Counted from the stretch's first letter, positions 7,859 through 17,085 are shown. The stretch: 64,000 bases of DNA from Staphylococcus auricularis (GCF_001500315.1 NZ_LLER01000010.1:62001-126000); one strand, 5' to 3'. Numbers and translations are program-made. Notes: a model not told the origin generated them from the sequence alone.

Positions 7859-8617
7859 ATGATCACCGAATTGTTTAGTTTAGTTAAAATATATCGTTAA
7901 GACCGAATGACGCTTTACCATCGCTTTGATGTAAATCTTAAATGCACATCACTCTGTCACTGTATACTTTATCTTGTCTATTGATTATACCCTAAAATAC
8001 GTTGATTATGAAGGGAGATAAAATGTTTATCCAATTTACGAATTATTTATATGTTCTTAACAATTTATACAATTAGAGGTAACAAATGTACATTTTTAAG
8101 TTGAAATGGTAATTAATATTACATTATATTAGAATTTTGCGTTAAAACTTTCACATTAGAGGGGTCAAAGACGTTTCAATTATTTTAAAATGGTTAAAGT
8201 AATAATGTTAACTGTTTTAGATATATTGAGTAGCGACAATATATTACATAAACAGTTAATCAGTTAGCGTTTAGTAGTGAATAAGTTCTCCCAAGGCAAA
8301 TGCACTACAAAAAGTCGAGGCCGGGACAATCGCGTTTGTGGAGTTGTTCAGAACCGAAAGATGAGGGGGAATTGATCGTTCAATTTCTTCGCATTGTCTC
8401 GGTCCTTAGCAAACTTCTGCTTTTGAGATACCGTTGATTGGTTAACTTAAGTATTAACGATCGTTTGTCCCCTCCCCTTGACTGCTAATATATTCGATAA
8501 TGATTAATTTGATATAACGTCTTTACATATGTATGTAAGGATAAAAATAGGGACTCAGAGTAACGTAACCATCACTTTGAGTCCCTTATTTATATATGGA
8601 TCAATATCTCTAAGCAA
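7859..8617. other. Gene-free 0.76 kb region with three inverted repeats, possible RsaA-type sRNA
   Basis: No convincing coding frame. Structures are a long imperfect hairpin (TTAACTGTTT 8208-8217 with AAACAGTTAA 8250-8259, enclosing ATATATTG/CAATATAT), a GGGACA-type inverted repeat at 8322-8403, and a C-rich single-stranded-looking stretch GTCCCCTCCCCTTGAC near 8468-8483 shortly before the terminator at 8550. As I recall, the S. aureus sRNA RsaA, which has a C-rich binding loop, lies in the gap beside hemQ, so the last 120 bases are a candidate. I did not find a good promoter and cannot confirm identity. Confidence 0.35.
8550..8585. terminator. Terminator shared by hemQ and a possible plus-strand RNA
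   Basis: GGGACTCAGAGT and ACTTTGAGTCCC pair with a 12-base loop. On minus the exit is TATTTTTATCC, 33 bases after the hemQ stop; on plus it is TTATTTATAT. Confidence 0.85.
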
Positions 8618-9367
8618 TTATTCAGCAAAGAATTGATCTAAATCATCTGTTTTTAAGATTGTGCCGACATAGAAGCTACCGAATTCACCGTAGCGTGCTG
8701 TTGTTTCATCAAAGCGCATATCGTAGACGATTTTTTTGAATTGAAGCGGATCATCTGCGAAGAGTGTCACACCCCATTCGAAATCATCTAAACCGACAGA
8801 ACTTGTAATGAATTGTTTGATTTTACCAGCGTATTGACGACCGATTTTACCATGTTCGTACATCAATTTTTGACGATCTTCAAGTGGTAACATGTACCAG
8901 TTATATGTTTCATTACGACGTTTATCCATAGGGTAGAAACAAATGTAGTCAGACTGAGGTAATTCTGGATAAAGACGTGGTTTAATACGTGGGTTTTCAT
9001 AAGGGTCTTCATCTGATTTACCGGCAAGATAGTTGCCGAGTTCGATGACAGATACAAATGAATACGTTGGGATTAAGAAATCCATAATACGTAATTTATT
9101 CAATTCGTTTTCGATTTCGTTTAATTGTTTCATTTCTGGGCGAAGGACCCATAAGAGAATATCTGCTTTTTGGCCTGTAATATTATATAAAGCATGGTCA
9201 CCAGTGTTATTTTCACGAGCTGACGCATGTTTAGTTAAAAAGGACTGTAATGATTCGATCATTGATTGTCTTTCATCTTCTGGGATGAGGCGTAAACTAG
9301 CCCAATCTACTGTGTAAAATAAGTGTAAACTATACCATCCTTCAAGTGTTTCAGGTGCTTGTGGCAT
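8618..9367 (-). CDS. hemQ: Coproheme decarboxylase HemQ (ChdC)
   Basis: A 249-residue enzyme of the chlorite-dismutase-like fold that decarboxylates coproheme III to heme b, the last step of the coproporphyrin-dependent pathway used by Firmicutes. I place the start at the ATG at 9367, 8 bases after AGGAG; a GTG at 9376 lies inside the ribosome site. With this start, Tyr145 in CFYPMDK, Lys149 and the proximal His172 in MYEHGK fall at the numbers known from S. aureus, supporting both start and function. It is transcribed alone, away from pta. Confidence 0.95.
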   Translation of the reverse strand: MPQAPETLEGWYSLHLFYTVDWASLRLIPEDERQSMIESLQSFLTKHASARENNTGDHALYNITGQKADILLWVLRPEMKQLNEIENELNKLRIMDFLIPTYSFVSVIELGNYLAGKSDEDPYENPRIKPRLYPELPQSDYICFYPMDKRRNETYNWYMLPLEDRQKLMYEHGKIGRQYAGKIKQFITSSVGLDDFEWGVTLFADDPLQFKKIVYDMRFDETTARYGEFGSFYVGTILKTDDLDQFFAE

Positions 9368-9443
9368 ATAACTCACTCCTTTTTAAAATTTCATTTCATG
9401 AAAAGTTTATCATAAGCAGAAGCCTTAAACACCTGTAAGCAAC

Positions 9444-9473
9444 TTACAAATTAGTGACATGGAATTTTATAAT
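9444..9473 (+). promoter_or_regulatory. Probable SigA promoter of pta
   Basis: TTACAA, an 18-base spacer and TATAAT lie about 60 bases before the pta ATG. A second TATAAT at 9483-9488 has no good -35 partner. Confidence 0.45.
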
Positions 9474-9533
9474 AAAAAGGCGTATAATAAAACTGTAAAA
9501 ATACTATATAACAACAATTTTGAGGAGGCTACT

Positions 9534-10520
9534 ATGGCTTTATTAGATGTGTTAGAAGAAAAACTTTCAGGGAAACAAGTGAGAATCGTATTACCAGAAG
9601 GTGAAGATGAACGTATTTTAACAGCTGCTACGCAATTACAAGCAACTGATTATGTGACACCTGTATTATTAGGTAATGCAGATGAAGTTAAAGCGACAGC
9701 TGAAGAAAAAGGATTAGATATTTCTGACATCGAATTCATCGATCCTTCAACAAGTGAATACAAAGAAGAATTAGTCAATGCATTTGTTGAACGTCGTAAA
9801 GGTAAAGCAACTGAAGAACAAGCTCAAGAAATGTTAAAAGATGTAAACTACTTCGGTACAATGCTTGTTTACACTGGTAAAGCAGATGGCTTAGTGAGTG
9901 GTGCCGTACACTCAACAGGGGACACTGTACGCCCAGCTTTACAAATCATCAAAACAAAAGAAGGTGTCGCTAAAACATCTGGTATCTTCTTTATGATTAA
10001 AGACGATAAACAATATATTTTCGGTGACTGTGCGATCAACCCAGTATTAGAAGCACAAGACTTAGCTGAAATTGCAGTTGAAAGTGCGAAATCAGCACAA
10101 TCATTCGGTATGACACCACGTGTCGCAATGTTAAGCTTCTCAACTAAAGGTTCTGCCAAATCTGATGATGTCGAAAAAGTAGCGAACGCGACACAATTAG
10201 CTCAAGAAAAAATCCAAGAACAACAATTAGAAGACGTCGTTGTCGATGGCGAATTCCAATTTGACGCAGCGATCGTGCCTGAAGTGGGAGCGAAAAAAGC
10301 GCCAGATGCTCAAATTCAAGGTGACGCAAATGTCTTTGTCTTCCCAAGTCTTGAAGCAGGTAACATCGGATACAAAATTGCACAACGCTTAGGCGGCTAT
10401 GACGCAATTGGCCCTGTCTTACAAGGATTAAACTCTCCAGTGAATGACCTATCACGCGGCTGCTCAACAGAAGACGTATATAACTTATCAATCATCACAG
10501 CTGCGCAAACATTATCATAA
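9534..10520 (+). CDS. pta: Phosphate acetyltransferase
   Basis: A 328-residue enzyme that interconverts acetyl-CoA and acetyl phosphate in overflow metabolism with acetate kinase. I start it at the ATG at 9534, preceded by TGAGGAGGCT; a longer frame from 9459 has no ribosome site and would overlap the promoter. Length and motifs (VLPEGEDERIL near the N-terminus, SGAVHSTGDTVRPALQIIKT, and the C-terminal GLNSPVNDLSRGCSTEDV) are those of the short Pta form. It ends with TAATG, sharing one base with lipL, so the two are coupled. Confidence 0.95.
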   Translation: MALLDVLEEKLSGKQVRIVLPEGEDERILTAATQLQATDYVTPVLLGNADEVKATAEEKGLDISDIEFIDPSTSEYKEELVNAFVERRKGKATEEQAQEMLKDVNYFGTMLVYTGKADGLVSGAVHSTGDTVRPALQIIKTKEGVAKTSGIFFMIKDDKQYIFGDCAINPVLEAQDLAEIAVESAKSAQSFGMTPRVAMLSFSTKGSAKSDDVEKVANATQLAQEKIQEQQLEDVVVDGEFQFDAAIVPEVGAKKAPDAQIQGDANVFVFPSLEAGNIGYKIAQRLGGYDAIGPVLQGLNSPVNDLSRGCSTEDVYNLSIITAAQTLS

Positions 10521-11365
10521 TGGACTTAACGAGTAAATATTTTAACGGGGTAGATTGGCGTTATGTAGATCACTCATCAGGTCTAGAGCCAATGCAATCC
10601 TTTGCTTTTGATGACACCTTTTCTGAAAGCGTAGGGAAGGAGTTATCTAGCAACGTCGTTAGAACTTGGATTCATCAACATACGGTGATACTCGGTATGC
10701 ATGATGCACGCCTTCCTTTCTTGAGCGATGGCATTCGTTATCTGACTGATGAACAAGGGTACAATGCGATCGTGCGTAATTCCGGTGGACTCGGGGTTGT
10801 ACTAGATCAAGGGGTGTTGAATATCTCTTTAATCTTCAAAGGGATGAACGAAATCACCATTGATGAAGCATTTACCGTAATGTATTTGTTAGTCGCTAAA
10901 ATGTTTGAAGATGAAGATGTAGACATCGACACATACGAAGTTGAACACTCTTACTGTCCAGGCAAGTTTGACTTAAGTATTAACGGACGGAAATTTGCTG
11001 GTATTTCGCAAAGAAGAGTGAGAGGCGGCATCGCTGTTCAAGTTTATTTATGTGTAGAAGGCTCTGGTGAAACACGTGCTGAAATGATGAAAAACTTTTA
11101 TGATAGGGCACTCCAAGGTGTAGAAACTAAGTTCCAATACCCTTCTATTGTGCCTGAAGACATGGCTTCATTAGAAACATTACTTGGACACCAGATTACC
11201 GTGCAAGATGTCATGTTCCGCTTATTATATGCCATTAAAGATATGGGCGGACGTCTCAATATGGAACCTGTAACAGATGTGGAATTGAAAAATTATGAGC
11301 GCTACTATGATAAGATGGTAGAACGTAATACGAAAATCAATGCACAAATGAATGAAGACAAATAA
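10520..11365 (+). CDS. lipL: Octanoyl/lipoyl amidotransferase LipL
   Basis: A 281-residue member of the biotin/lipoyl ligase fold. It contains VRNSGGLGVVLDQGVLNISL and the Cys146 region SYCPGKFDLSINGRKFAGI with a lysine nearby; a cysteine here distinguishes LipL/LipM transferases from ATP-using LplA ligases. LipL moves octanoyl or lipoyl groups from GcvH to the E2 subunits of dehydrogenases, which fits placement behind pta at the acetyl-CoA node and the S. aureus gene order. The ATG overlaps the pta stop by one base and has no strong ribosome site of its own, implying translational coupling. Confidence 0.88.
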   Translation: MDLTSKYFNGVDWRYVDHSSGLEPMQSFAFDDTFSESVGKELSSNVVRTWIHQHTVILGMHDARLPFLSDGIRYLTDEQGYNAIVRNSGGLGVVLDQGVLNISLIFKGMNEITIDEAFTVMYLLVAKMFEDEDVDIDTYEVEHSYCPGKFDLSINGRKFAGISQRRVRGGIAVQVYLCVEGSGETRAEMMKNFYDRALQGVETKFQYPSIVPEDMASLETLLGHQITVQDVMFRLLYAIKDMGGRLNMEPVTDVELKNYERYYDKMVERNTKINAQMNEDK

Positions 11366-11911
11366 CTTAAAATTAAATGATTGAATGAAAGAGGTCGGGA
11401 CAAAACGTTACGAACATATGTCATCGAGCTATGAAGCACGAGATGAAGCACATAGACGCTGCCTTAAGGGAACGTCTTTTCATAGCTAAACGGTACGAAG
11501 AAGTATCCGATGATATGTACTTCAATGCGATTGTCCCAACCCCTTTTTGTTTTGAGTATAAAGGGAGATTTGTAATATTTTCATTAATGGTTTTGAATCT
11601 ACGGGTTTAAAGTTATATAATAGTAAGGACTTAGTTATAATTAGTAGCAGGTATTAATTTTGTGGTTTATCATAAAAATATGAACAAAATGTGACTTAAG
11701 ACGGATGAGCATCGGCGTTTTTTGTGAGATAATCAAGCCTCATTTATTGATTGTCTTTTACCATAACAAGACATGGTATGATGCAGAACATTCATCACAT
11801 GTGAGACCACGTACCAAGCGCATTTGACAGTCATAAGCGAAAATGAGTTTGGGTCGCTTTAACAGATAATGGAAAGAGAAATTCAAAGAAGGTATTAAAG
11901 GTGATTGGAAT
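11366..11911. other. Gene-free 0.55 kb before mvaK1
   Basis: No credible reading frame. The first part is filled by the inverted-repeat element at 11391-11543. The rest is AT-rich, ends in the mvaK1 ribosome site AAAGGTGATTGG, and must contain the mevalonate operon promoter, which I could not define confidently. Confidence 0.6.
11391..11543 (+). repeat. GGGACA-type inverted-repeat element with nested stems; terminates pta-lipL
   Basis: GGTCGGGACAA (to 11403) pairs with TTGTCCCAACC (from 11531), followed by CCTTTTTG. Inside, ACATATGTCATCG (11414-11426) pairs with CGATGATATGT (11508-11518), and AGCTATGAA (11427-11435) with TTCATAGCT (11479-11487). The whole 153 bases can fold as one long arm. 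Similar ends occur at 8322, 15633, 22967 and 40146. Confidence 0.65.
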
Positions 11912-12832
11912 ATGACACAACATGGTTACGGGGAAGCAAACGGGAAGGTGATTTTGATAGGAGAACACGCGGTCACATTTGGTGAACCAGCGATCGCAAT
12001 TCCTTTTACAACGGGGAAAATTTGTATTTCTATCGATGCACTTCACCCGAATGAACAATCGTATGTGAAGAGTGCTGTCTTCACAGGTATATTAGATGAG
12101 GCACCAGAGCATATTCATGCGGTTGTGACACGTTTTATTGAAAAATACGACATCTCTACGCCAATACAAGTAACGATTGATTCTAACTTGCCCCCGTCTC
12201 GCGGTTTAGGTTCAAGTGCTGCGATGGCGGTCGCTTTTGTCCGTGCAAGTTATGACTATCTTGATCAACCTTTACCTGATGCACTGCTACTTGAAGAGGC
12301 GAATTGGGCTGAACGCATTGCACATGGCAAACCAAGTGGGATTGATACACAAACTATTGTATCTAATAAACCCGTATTGTTTGAGCAAGGCAAAGTGACA
12401 ACACTCAAACCTCTCGCACTAGATGGTTATATGGTAGTTATTGATACAGGTGTCAGAGGTTCAACAAAACAAGCTGTAGAAGACGTGCATACCTTATGTG
12501 AGGATGATGCTTATCTACAACATATCAGAGCGTTAGGTGAACTTGTAGTTCAAGCGAGAGATGCAATTCAAGAACATGATTTTGCTAAATTAGCAGAGGT
12601 ATTTAATCAAGGTCAAGGACACTTGAAGACGTTAACCGTCAGTCATGAAATGATTGAAATCATATTAAAAGCGAGCCGTGAACAAGGTGCGATTGCGGGT
12701 AAATTAACTGGTGGCGGCCGCGGTGGCAGTATGATTGTGTTAGCGCCGTCTATGAATGTTGCTGAACAAATCTCAGAAAGTGCCAAAGAACTCGGTGCCC
12801 ATCATATATGGATTGAACAATTAGGAGGTTAG
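11912..12832 (+). CDS. mvaK1: Mevalonate kinase
   Basis: A 306-residue GHMP kinase that phosphorylates mevalonate, the first of three ATP-dependent steps to isopentenyl diphosphate in Gram-positive cocci. Motif 1 is GKVILIGEHAVTFGEPA (Glu18 and His19), motif 2 the ATP loop PPSRGLGSSAA (94-104), and motif 3 KLTGGGRGGSMIV near the C-terminus. Length is normal. It is the first gene of mvaK1-mvaD-mvaK2, with 5- and 12-base gaps between genes, so it sets the operon start. Confidence 0.96.
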   Translation: MTQHGYGEANGKVILIGEHAVTFGEPAIAIPFTTGKICISIDALHPNEQSYVKSAVFTGILDEAPEHIHAVVTRFIEKYDISTPIQVTIDSNLPPSRGLGSSAAMAVAFVRASYDYLDQPLPDALLLEEANWAERIAHGKPSGIDTQTIVSNKPVLFEQGKVTTLKPLALDGYMVVIDTGVRGSTKQAVEDVHTLCEDDAYLQHIRALGELVVQARDAIQEHDFAKLAEVFNQGQGHLKTLTVSHEMIEIILKASREQGAIAGKLTGGGRGGSMIVLAPSMNVAEQISESAKELGAHHIWIEQLGG

Positions 12833-12837
12833 AAAAC

Positions 12838-13821
12838 GTGGTAATGAGCGGGAAAGCGCGTGCGCATACAAATATTGCAATTATAAAATATTGGGGTAAG
12901 GCGGATGATACTTACATCATCCCGATGAATAACAGTATTTCAGTGGCTTTAGATCGTTTTTATACAGAAACAGAAGTCACATTCGATGAAAGTTATGACA
13001 AGGACACTTTAGTATTGAACGGTGAGCCAGTGAACGAAAAGGAATTGAAAAAGATCAGCCGATTCATGGATGTGGTCAGAGATTATAGTCAACAACCCTT
13101 GTATGCACACATTGAAAGTGAAAATTTTGTCCCTACAGCAGCAGGATTAGCCTCCTCTGCCAGTGCCTATGCTGCACTTGCTGCTGCCTGTAATCATGCG
13201 CTTTCACTCAACTTATCAGATAAAGATTTATCACGTTTAGCACGTCGTGGTTCTGGGTCAGCCTCACGCAGTGTGTTTGGCGGCTTTGTAGAATGGGAAA
13301 AAGGACACGACGACAAGACATCATTCAGCCATCCTATCGAATCAGATCACTGGGAAGATGAGCTATCTATGATTATTGTTGTAATCAACGATAAAGCAAA
13401 AAGTGTGTCCAGTCGTTCAGGGATGGCGTTGACACGTGAGACATCTCGTTTTTATCAATATTGGTTGGATCTTATTGAAGCGGATATCGCAGAAGCGAAA
13501 TTAGCGATTAGTGACAAAGATTTTCAACGTTTAGGTGAAGTCATTGAAGCAAATGGCTTACGTATGCATGCCACTAATTTGGGTGCTCAACCTCCGTTCA
13601 CATATTTAGCACCAGAAAGTTATCAGGCGATGGCGATCGTCCATCATTGTAGAACACTTGGTTATCCTTGTTACTTTACCATGGATGCAGGCGCAAATGT
13701 TAAGATACTTGTGCAGAAAGCACACCAACAAGCTGTGGTGTCTGAATTAGCAAAAACATTTAAAGACGAACAAATTATCATAAGTGATATTACACGTTCA
13801 GGGATTGAAATTATTGGATAA
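12838..13821 (+). CDS. mvaD: Diphosphomevalonate decarboxylase
   Basis: A 327-residue GHMP-superfamily enzyme that converts diphosphomevalonate to isopentenyl diphosphate with loss of CO2. The N-terminus SGKARAHTNIAIIKYWGK is the substrate-binding signature, and PTAAGLASSASAYAALA is the ATP loop. The GTG at 12838 is preferred over the ATG two codons later: AGGAGG is 9 bases upstream, and it gives the same N-terminal length as the S. aureus protein. It is the middle gene of the mevalonate operon. Confidence 0.96.
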   Translation: MVMSGKARAHTNIAIIKYWGKADDTYIIPMNNSISVALDRFYTETEVTFDESYDKDTLVLNGEPVNEKELKKISRFMDVVRDYSQQPLYAHIESENFVPTAAGLASSASAYAALAAACNHALSLNLSDKDLSRLARRGSGSASRSVFGGFVEWEKGHDDKTSFSHPIESDHWEDELSMIIVVINDKAKSVSSRSGMALTRETSRFYQYWLDLIEADIAEAKLAISDKDFQRLGEVIEANGLRMHATNLGAQPPFTYLAPESYQAMAIVHHCRTLGYPCYFTMDAGANVKILVQKAHQQAVVSELAKTFKDEQIIISDITRSGIEIIG

Positions 13822-13833
13822 GGAAGAGATAAA

Positions 13834-14910
13834 ATGATTCATGTAAAAGCACCAGGGAAACTTTATATCGCAGGGGAATATGCGGTGACAGAACCTGGCT
13901 ACAAGTCAGTATTGATTGCAGTAGATCGTTTTGTTACAGCGACAATTGAGGACTCGGATGGCGACCACGGTACCATTCATTCTAAAACGTTACACCATGA
14001 ACCGATTGTATTTGAACGTAGCGAAGATCATCTCGTCGTTTCAGATGTTCACGCAGCGAATCAATTGAAATACGTCATTACAGCGATTGAAGTTTTTGAG
14101 CAATACATAAGAAGTAATCACATGGCATTAAAGCACTTTAATTTGACGATTGATAGTAATTTAGCCGATGATTCGGGTCAAAAATATGGCTTGGGATCAA
14201 GTGCGGCAGTGCTCGTATCAGTCATCAAAGCACTTAACGAGTATTACGAAACGGATTTATCGAATCTCTATATTTATAAATTAGCAGTGATCGCAAACTT
14301 AAAATTACAAAGTTTAAGTTCTTGTGGTGATATTGCGGTAAGTGTGTATACTGGATGGCTCGCATATAGTACCTTTGATCACGAATGGGTGATGCAACAG
14401 ATTGAAGATACTTCTGTTAATGAAGTGCTGAAAAAGAACTGGCCTGGATTACATATCGAACCACTCCAAGCACCTGAAAACATGGAAGTCCTCATCGGAT
14501 GGACAGGATCTCCAGCTTCATCCCACCATTTAGTGAGTGAGGTGAAACGATTAAAATCAGATCCCACTTTTTACGGCGGCTTTTTAGAACAGTCTCATGC
14601 CTGTGTTGAACAACTGATTCACGCCTTTAAAACGAATCACATTAAAGGTGTCCAAAAAATGATTCGTCAAAACAGAAAAGTCATCCAACAAATGGATCGT
14701 GAAGCGACGGTAGATATTGAAACCCCTCAGCTTAAAACGCTTTGTGATGTCGCAGAAAAATACCATGGCGCAGCTAAAACTTCTGGTGCAGGCGGTGGCG
14801 ACTGCGGTATTACCATTATTAAAAGTGACGACAATAAAGCACAGATTTATGAAGAGTGGCGCAAAAACAACGTCAAACCACTCGAATTTAATGTTTATCA
14901 TGGTCAATAA
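13834..14910 (+). CDS. mvaK2: Phosphomevalonate kinase
   Basis: A 358-residue GHMP kinase catalysing the second phosphorylation in the mevalonate pathway. It shows APGKLYIAGEYAVTEPGY at the N-terminus, the ATP loop YGLGSSAAVLVS in the middle and the C-terminal motif KTSGAGGGDCGI. It is the last gene of the operon, 12 bases after mvaD, and a rho-independent terminator follows at 14940. Together the three genes convert mevalonate to isopentenyl diphosphate for undecaprenyl phosphate and menaquinone; the HMG-CoA enzymes are not in this window. Confidence 0.96.
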   Translation: MIHVKAPGKLYIAGEYAVTEPGYKSVLIAVDRFVTATIEDSDGDHGTIHSKTLHHEPIVFERSEDHLVVSDVHAANQLKYVITAIEVFEQYIRSNHMALKHFNLTIDSNLADDSGQKYGLGSSAAVLVSVIKALNEYYETDLSNLYIYKLAVIANLKLQSLSSCGDIAVSVYTGWLAYSTFDHEWVMQQIEDTSVNEVLKKNWPGLHIEPLQAPENMEVLIGWTGSPASSHHLVSEVKRLKSDPTFYGGFLEQSHACVEQLIHAFKTNHIKGVQKMIRQNRKVIQQMDREATVDIETPQLKTLCDVAEKYHGAAKTSGAGGGDCGITIIKSDDNKAQIYEEWRKNNVKPLEFNVYHGQ

Positions 14911-14939
14911 TGCAATCTTTTATCTCGTATTTATCTTGT

Positions 14940-14966
14940 ACTCGATACGCTATATAGTGGTCGAGT
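14940..14966 (+). terminator. Terminator of the mevalonate operon
   Basis: ACTCGA and TCGAGT bracket a loop with further weak pairing; CTTTTTTATGG follows, 30 bases after the mvaK2 stop. Confidence 0.7.
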
Positions 14967-15082
14967 CTTTTTTATGGTATGACAATTTGATTTCAATTTA
15001 GCGAAAATGCTTGAAAAAGTTGTGGAAGAGCGTAAAATGTTTATCGTTATTTTAAGAGAACAAAGATAAAAAGAAAGGTAAG

Positions 15083-15430
15083 GTGTCTACTGTGCATAAT
15101 AAATTTCAAATATGTGATGACTGTCAAGCAGTGAATTGTAAGTCGTTACAACGTAGATTAACGAAATTAGATCCAGATGCAACCATTGAAGTAGGATGTC
15201 AGTCTTACTGTGGTCCTGGACGCCGTAAGACATTTGCCTTTGTCAATAACCGTCCACTGGCTGCGTTATCAGAAGATGAACTGATGGAAAAAGTAGAAAA
15301 ACAACTCCAAAAACCACGGGATCCAGAGGAAGAAGAACGATTGAGAAAACGTAATGAAGAACGAAAACGCCGCAAAGAAGAACAAGATCGCAAACTAAAA
15401 GAAAAACTTGCGCAACGTAAAGGTAAATAA
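15083..15430 (+). CDS. DUF1450 family small protein with charged helical tail
   Basis: A 115-residue protein. Residues 1-70 form the DUF1450 domain with a conserved cysteine set (CDDCQAVNC and GCQSYCGPG), suggesting a metal-binding or disulfide fold. Residues 75-115 are almost entirely Glu, Lys and Arg, a predicted long charged helix or coiled coil that makes it longer than typical DUF1450 proteins of about 75-80 residues. Start is ambiguous: GTG at 15083 or GTG at 15092, the latter better spaced from AAAGGTAAGG. Function is unknown. Confidence 0.8.
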   Translation: MSTVHNKFQICDDCQAVNCKSLQRRLTKLDPDATIEVGCQSYCGPGRRKTFAFVNNRPLAALSEDELMEKVEKQLQKPRDPEEEERLRKRNEERKRRKEEQDRKLKEKLAQRKGK

Positions 15431-15623
15431 ACTTGCGCGGTGTAACGAGATCAACCATGACGAAATTTTATATTTAATAGATGATAATATTCCAGAAGAT
15501 AGAGACATAGATACGTTTACGAAAAATAAAATGATCATTGGTTTTGCTAATAATTATTTTCCTGAACTGCAATTATTAGCTGATAATATAAAATCTGATA
15601 TGGCGCAATCAATGAGTGATTAA
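15408..15623 (+). CDS. Possible small acidic protein or gene remnant
   Basis: An open frame of 71 codons beginning at a TTG inside the previous gene and ending at 15623. The peptide from about residue 16 ([19 protein letters not shown]...) has ordinary acidic-protein composition and does not look like a shadow of another gene. No good start codon with a ribosome site precedes it. AAACTTGCGC occurs at 15404-15413 and again at 15430-15439, flanking the junction, so it may be the decayed 3' part of a lost gene joined by recombination between short repeats. Confidence 0.3.
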   Translation: MRNVKVNKLARCNEINHDEILYLIDDNIPEDRDIDTFTKNKMIIGFANNYFPELQLLADNIKSDMAQSMSD

Positions 15624-15684
15624 CTCATTTTAAGGCTGAGACAAGAACAAATTGTCCCAGTCTCTTTTGTTTTTAAAATGAGTT
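15622..15684 (+). terminator. Nested terminator hairpin with GGGACA-type core
   Basis: AACTCATTTTAA (15622-15633) pairs perfectly with TTAAAATGAGTT (15673-15684). Inside it, GGCTGAGACAA pairs with TTGTCCCAGTC. TTTCAT follows. The inner stem belongs to the same repeat type as 11391-11543. Confidence 0.75.
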
Positions 15685-15824
15685 TTTCATCACAACCGAA
15701 CCTCAATTTTAAGGCATTTTCGCACCATAAACGAACCCCTGATTTTTGAGTCACTCAAAACATAGATGAGTAAATTGTCACATAATAGGGAATGACACAA
15801 CAAAAAGGGGAAAGGTGATGTGAA

Positions 15825-16367
15825 GTGATAACAGTACTTTATGGTGGCAGTCGTCCAGACGGCAATACAGTTCAATTAACACAAAAAGCATTAGAAGGAC
15901 ATGACTATAATTGGATTGATTTAACCGAGTATCATTTTAATCCTGTCAGAGATTATAGACATAATGACAAAGAAATTCATGATTATACTGAGGATTATAA
16001 ACCTGTGTTAGATCAAATGTTAGCTAGCGACGTCGTGATATTTGCTTCACCTATTTATTGGTACAGCATTTCTGCATCGCTCAAAGCTTTTATAGATTTA
16101 TGGTCAGAAACGATGTTAGATCCTGAATATGAAGATTTTAAAGAACGCATGGGACGTATCGAATTTAGATTAATATTAGTAGGCGGAGATTGTCCGAAAG
16201 TGAAAGGTAACCCTTGCATTAAACAAATGCAGTATACATTAGCTTATATAGGTGGAGAATTAACACATTATATTATAGGGACAGCAGAACGTCCTGGCGA
16301 CATCATGCAAGATAGTTATGCGTTAGAACGTGCAGAAGAATGGCGCCAAGTCTTACCACAATCATAA
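15825..16367 (+). CDS. NAD(P)H-dependent FMN reductase / flavodoxin-like protein
   Basis: A 180-residue flavodoxin-fold protein. The phosphate-binding loop GGSRPDGNTVQL at the N-terminus, the ASPIYWYSISASLKAFIDLW segment and a GGDCPKVKGNPC loop are typical of the NADPH-dependent FMN reductase family. It probably binds FMN and reduces a small electron acceptor; the substrate is not readable. The start is a GTG after GGGGAAAGGTGATG. It stands alone between a terminator and a gap. Confidence 0.82.
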   Translation: MITVLYGGSRPDGNTVQLTQKALEGHDYNWIDLTEYHFNPVRDYRHNDKEIHDYTEDYKPVLDQMLASDVVIFASPIYWYSISASLKAFIDLWSETMLDPEYEDFKERMGRIEFRLILVGGDCPKVKGNPCIKQMQYTLAYIGGELTHYIIGTAERPGDIMQDSYALERAEEWRQVLPQS

Positions 16368-16605
16368 TGACATTCACTTTATTCAAAAGGTTTTTCGACG
16401 CTTTTCTCTCCAGCTGTGTGATAAAATAATTATAACTTATTCATTTTTTATCAAAACAATGGAAGTATTTTGAATCGCATAAAGTAGCTATAGTATAATA
16501 AAAGATATCTCATTCGCGCACTGTGCACAAGCATCATATTCATAGTGTTGCATCTTTATTAAGGGTATGCGAAACAATAAATCAAATAATTGAAGGGTGA
16601 ACAAT

Positions 16606-17085
16606 ATGCATGAAGTAAGAAAAGCGACACCAAGAGATGTTATTGGGATCAGAGATGTAGCAACAAAAGCTTGGTACAACACATATTTAAATATTTACGC
16701 TGCTAAAACAGTCAATGAATTTTTAGCTGCTTCATACGATGAACAACAGTTGTATAAACGTTTAGATGAACAACTCTTTTTAGTCGTGGAAGATGATGAA
16801 GACATTATTGGCTTTGCTAATTTCATCAATGGTAAGGAACTCTTTTTAGCTGCACATTATGTCAAACCGAACTATCAATATCATGGCTATGGTAAGGCAC
16901 TGCTCAGTGAAGGCTTGTCTTATTTTAAAGGTCAATACGATGCAGTCTATCTTGAAGTCAATCACCAAAACGACGCAGCAGTGCGATTCTACCAACATCA
17001 AGGCTTTGAACTCGTTCGTACATACGAACATGTATTGTATGGCGAATCACTCCAATTAGCATTATTACGAAAACCATTAAATTAA
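16606..17085 (+). CDS. GNAT family N-acetyltransferase
   Basis: A 159-residue GCN5-related acetyltransferase. The N-terminus VRKATPRDVIGIRDVATKAW is a standard GNAT opening; acetyl-CoA is bound by the V-x-P-x-Y-x-x-x-G-x-G-K loop (YVKPNYQYHGYGKALL), and the C-terminal EVNHQNDAAVRFYQHQGF is the alpha4/beta6 region. I chose the ATG at 16606, spaced correctly from GAAGGGTG, over the GTG inside that site. The substrate is unknown. GGGTAT about 40 bases upstream recalls a SigB -10 box but lacks a good -35. Confidence 0.88.
   Translation: MHEVRKATPRDVIGIRDVATKAWYNTYLNIYAAKTVNEFLAASYDEQQLYKRLDEQLFLVVEDDEDIIGFANFINGKELFLAAHYVKPNYQYHGYGKALLSEGLSYFKGQYDAVYLEVNHQNDAAVRFYQHQGFELVRTYEHVLYGESLQLALLRKPLN

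Noticed and set aside
9459-9533. A 25-codon N-terminal extension of pta
   Set aside because: It has no ribosome site and covers the predicted promoter; the internal ATG has TGAGGAGG and gives the family length.
16540-16575. A SigB promoter before the GNAT gene
   Set aside because: GGGTAT is present but the -35 region matches GTTTAA poorly at allowed spacing.
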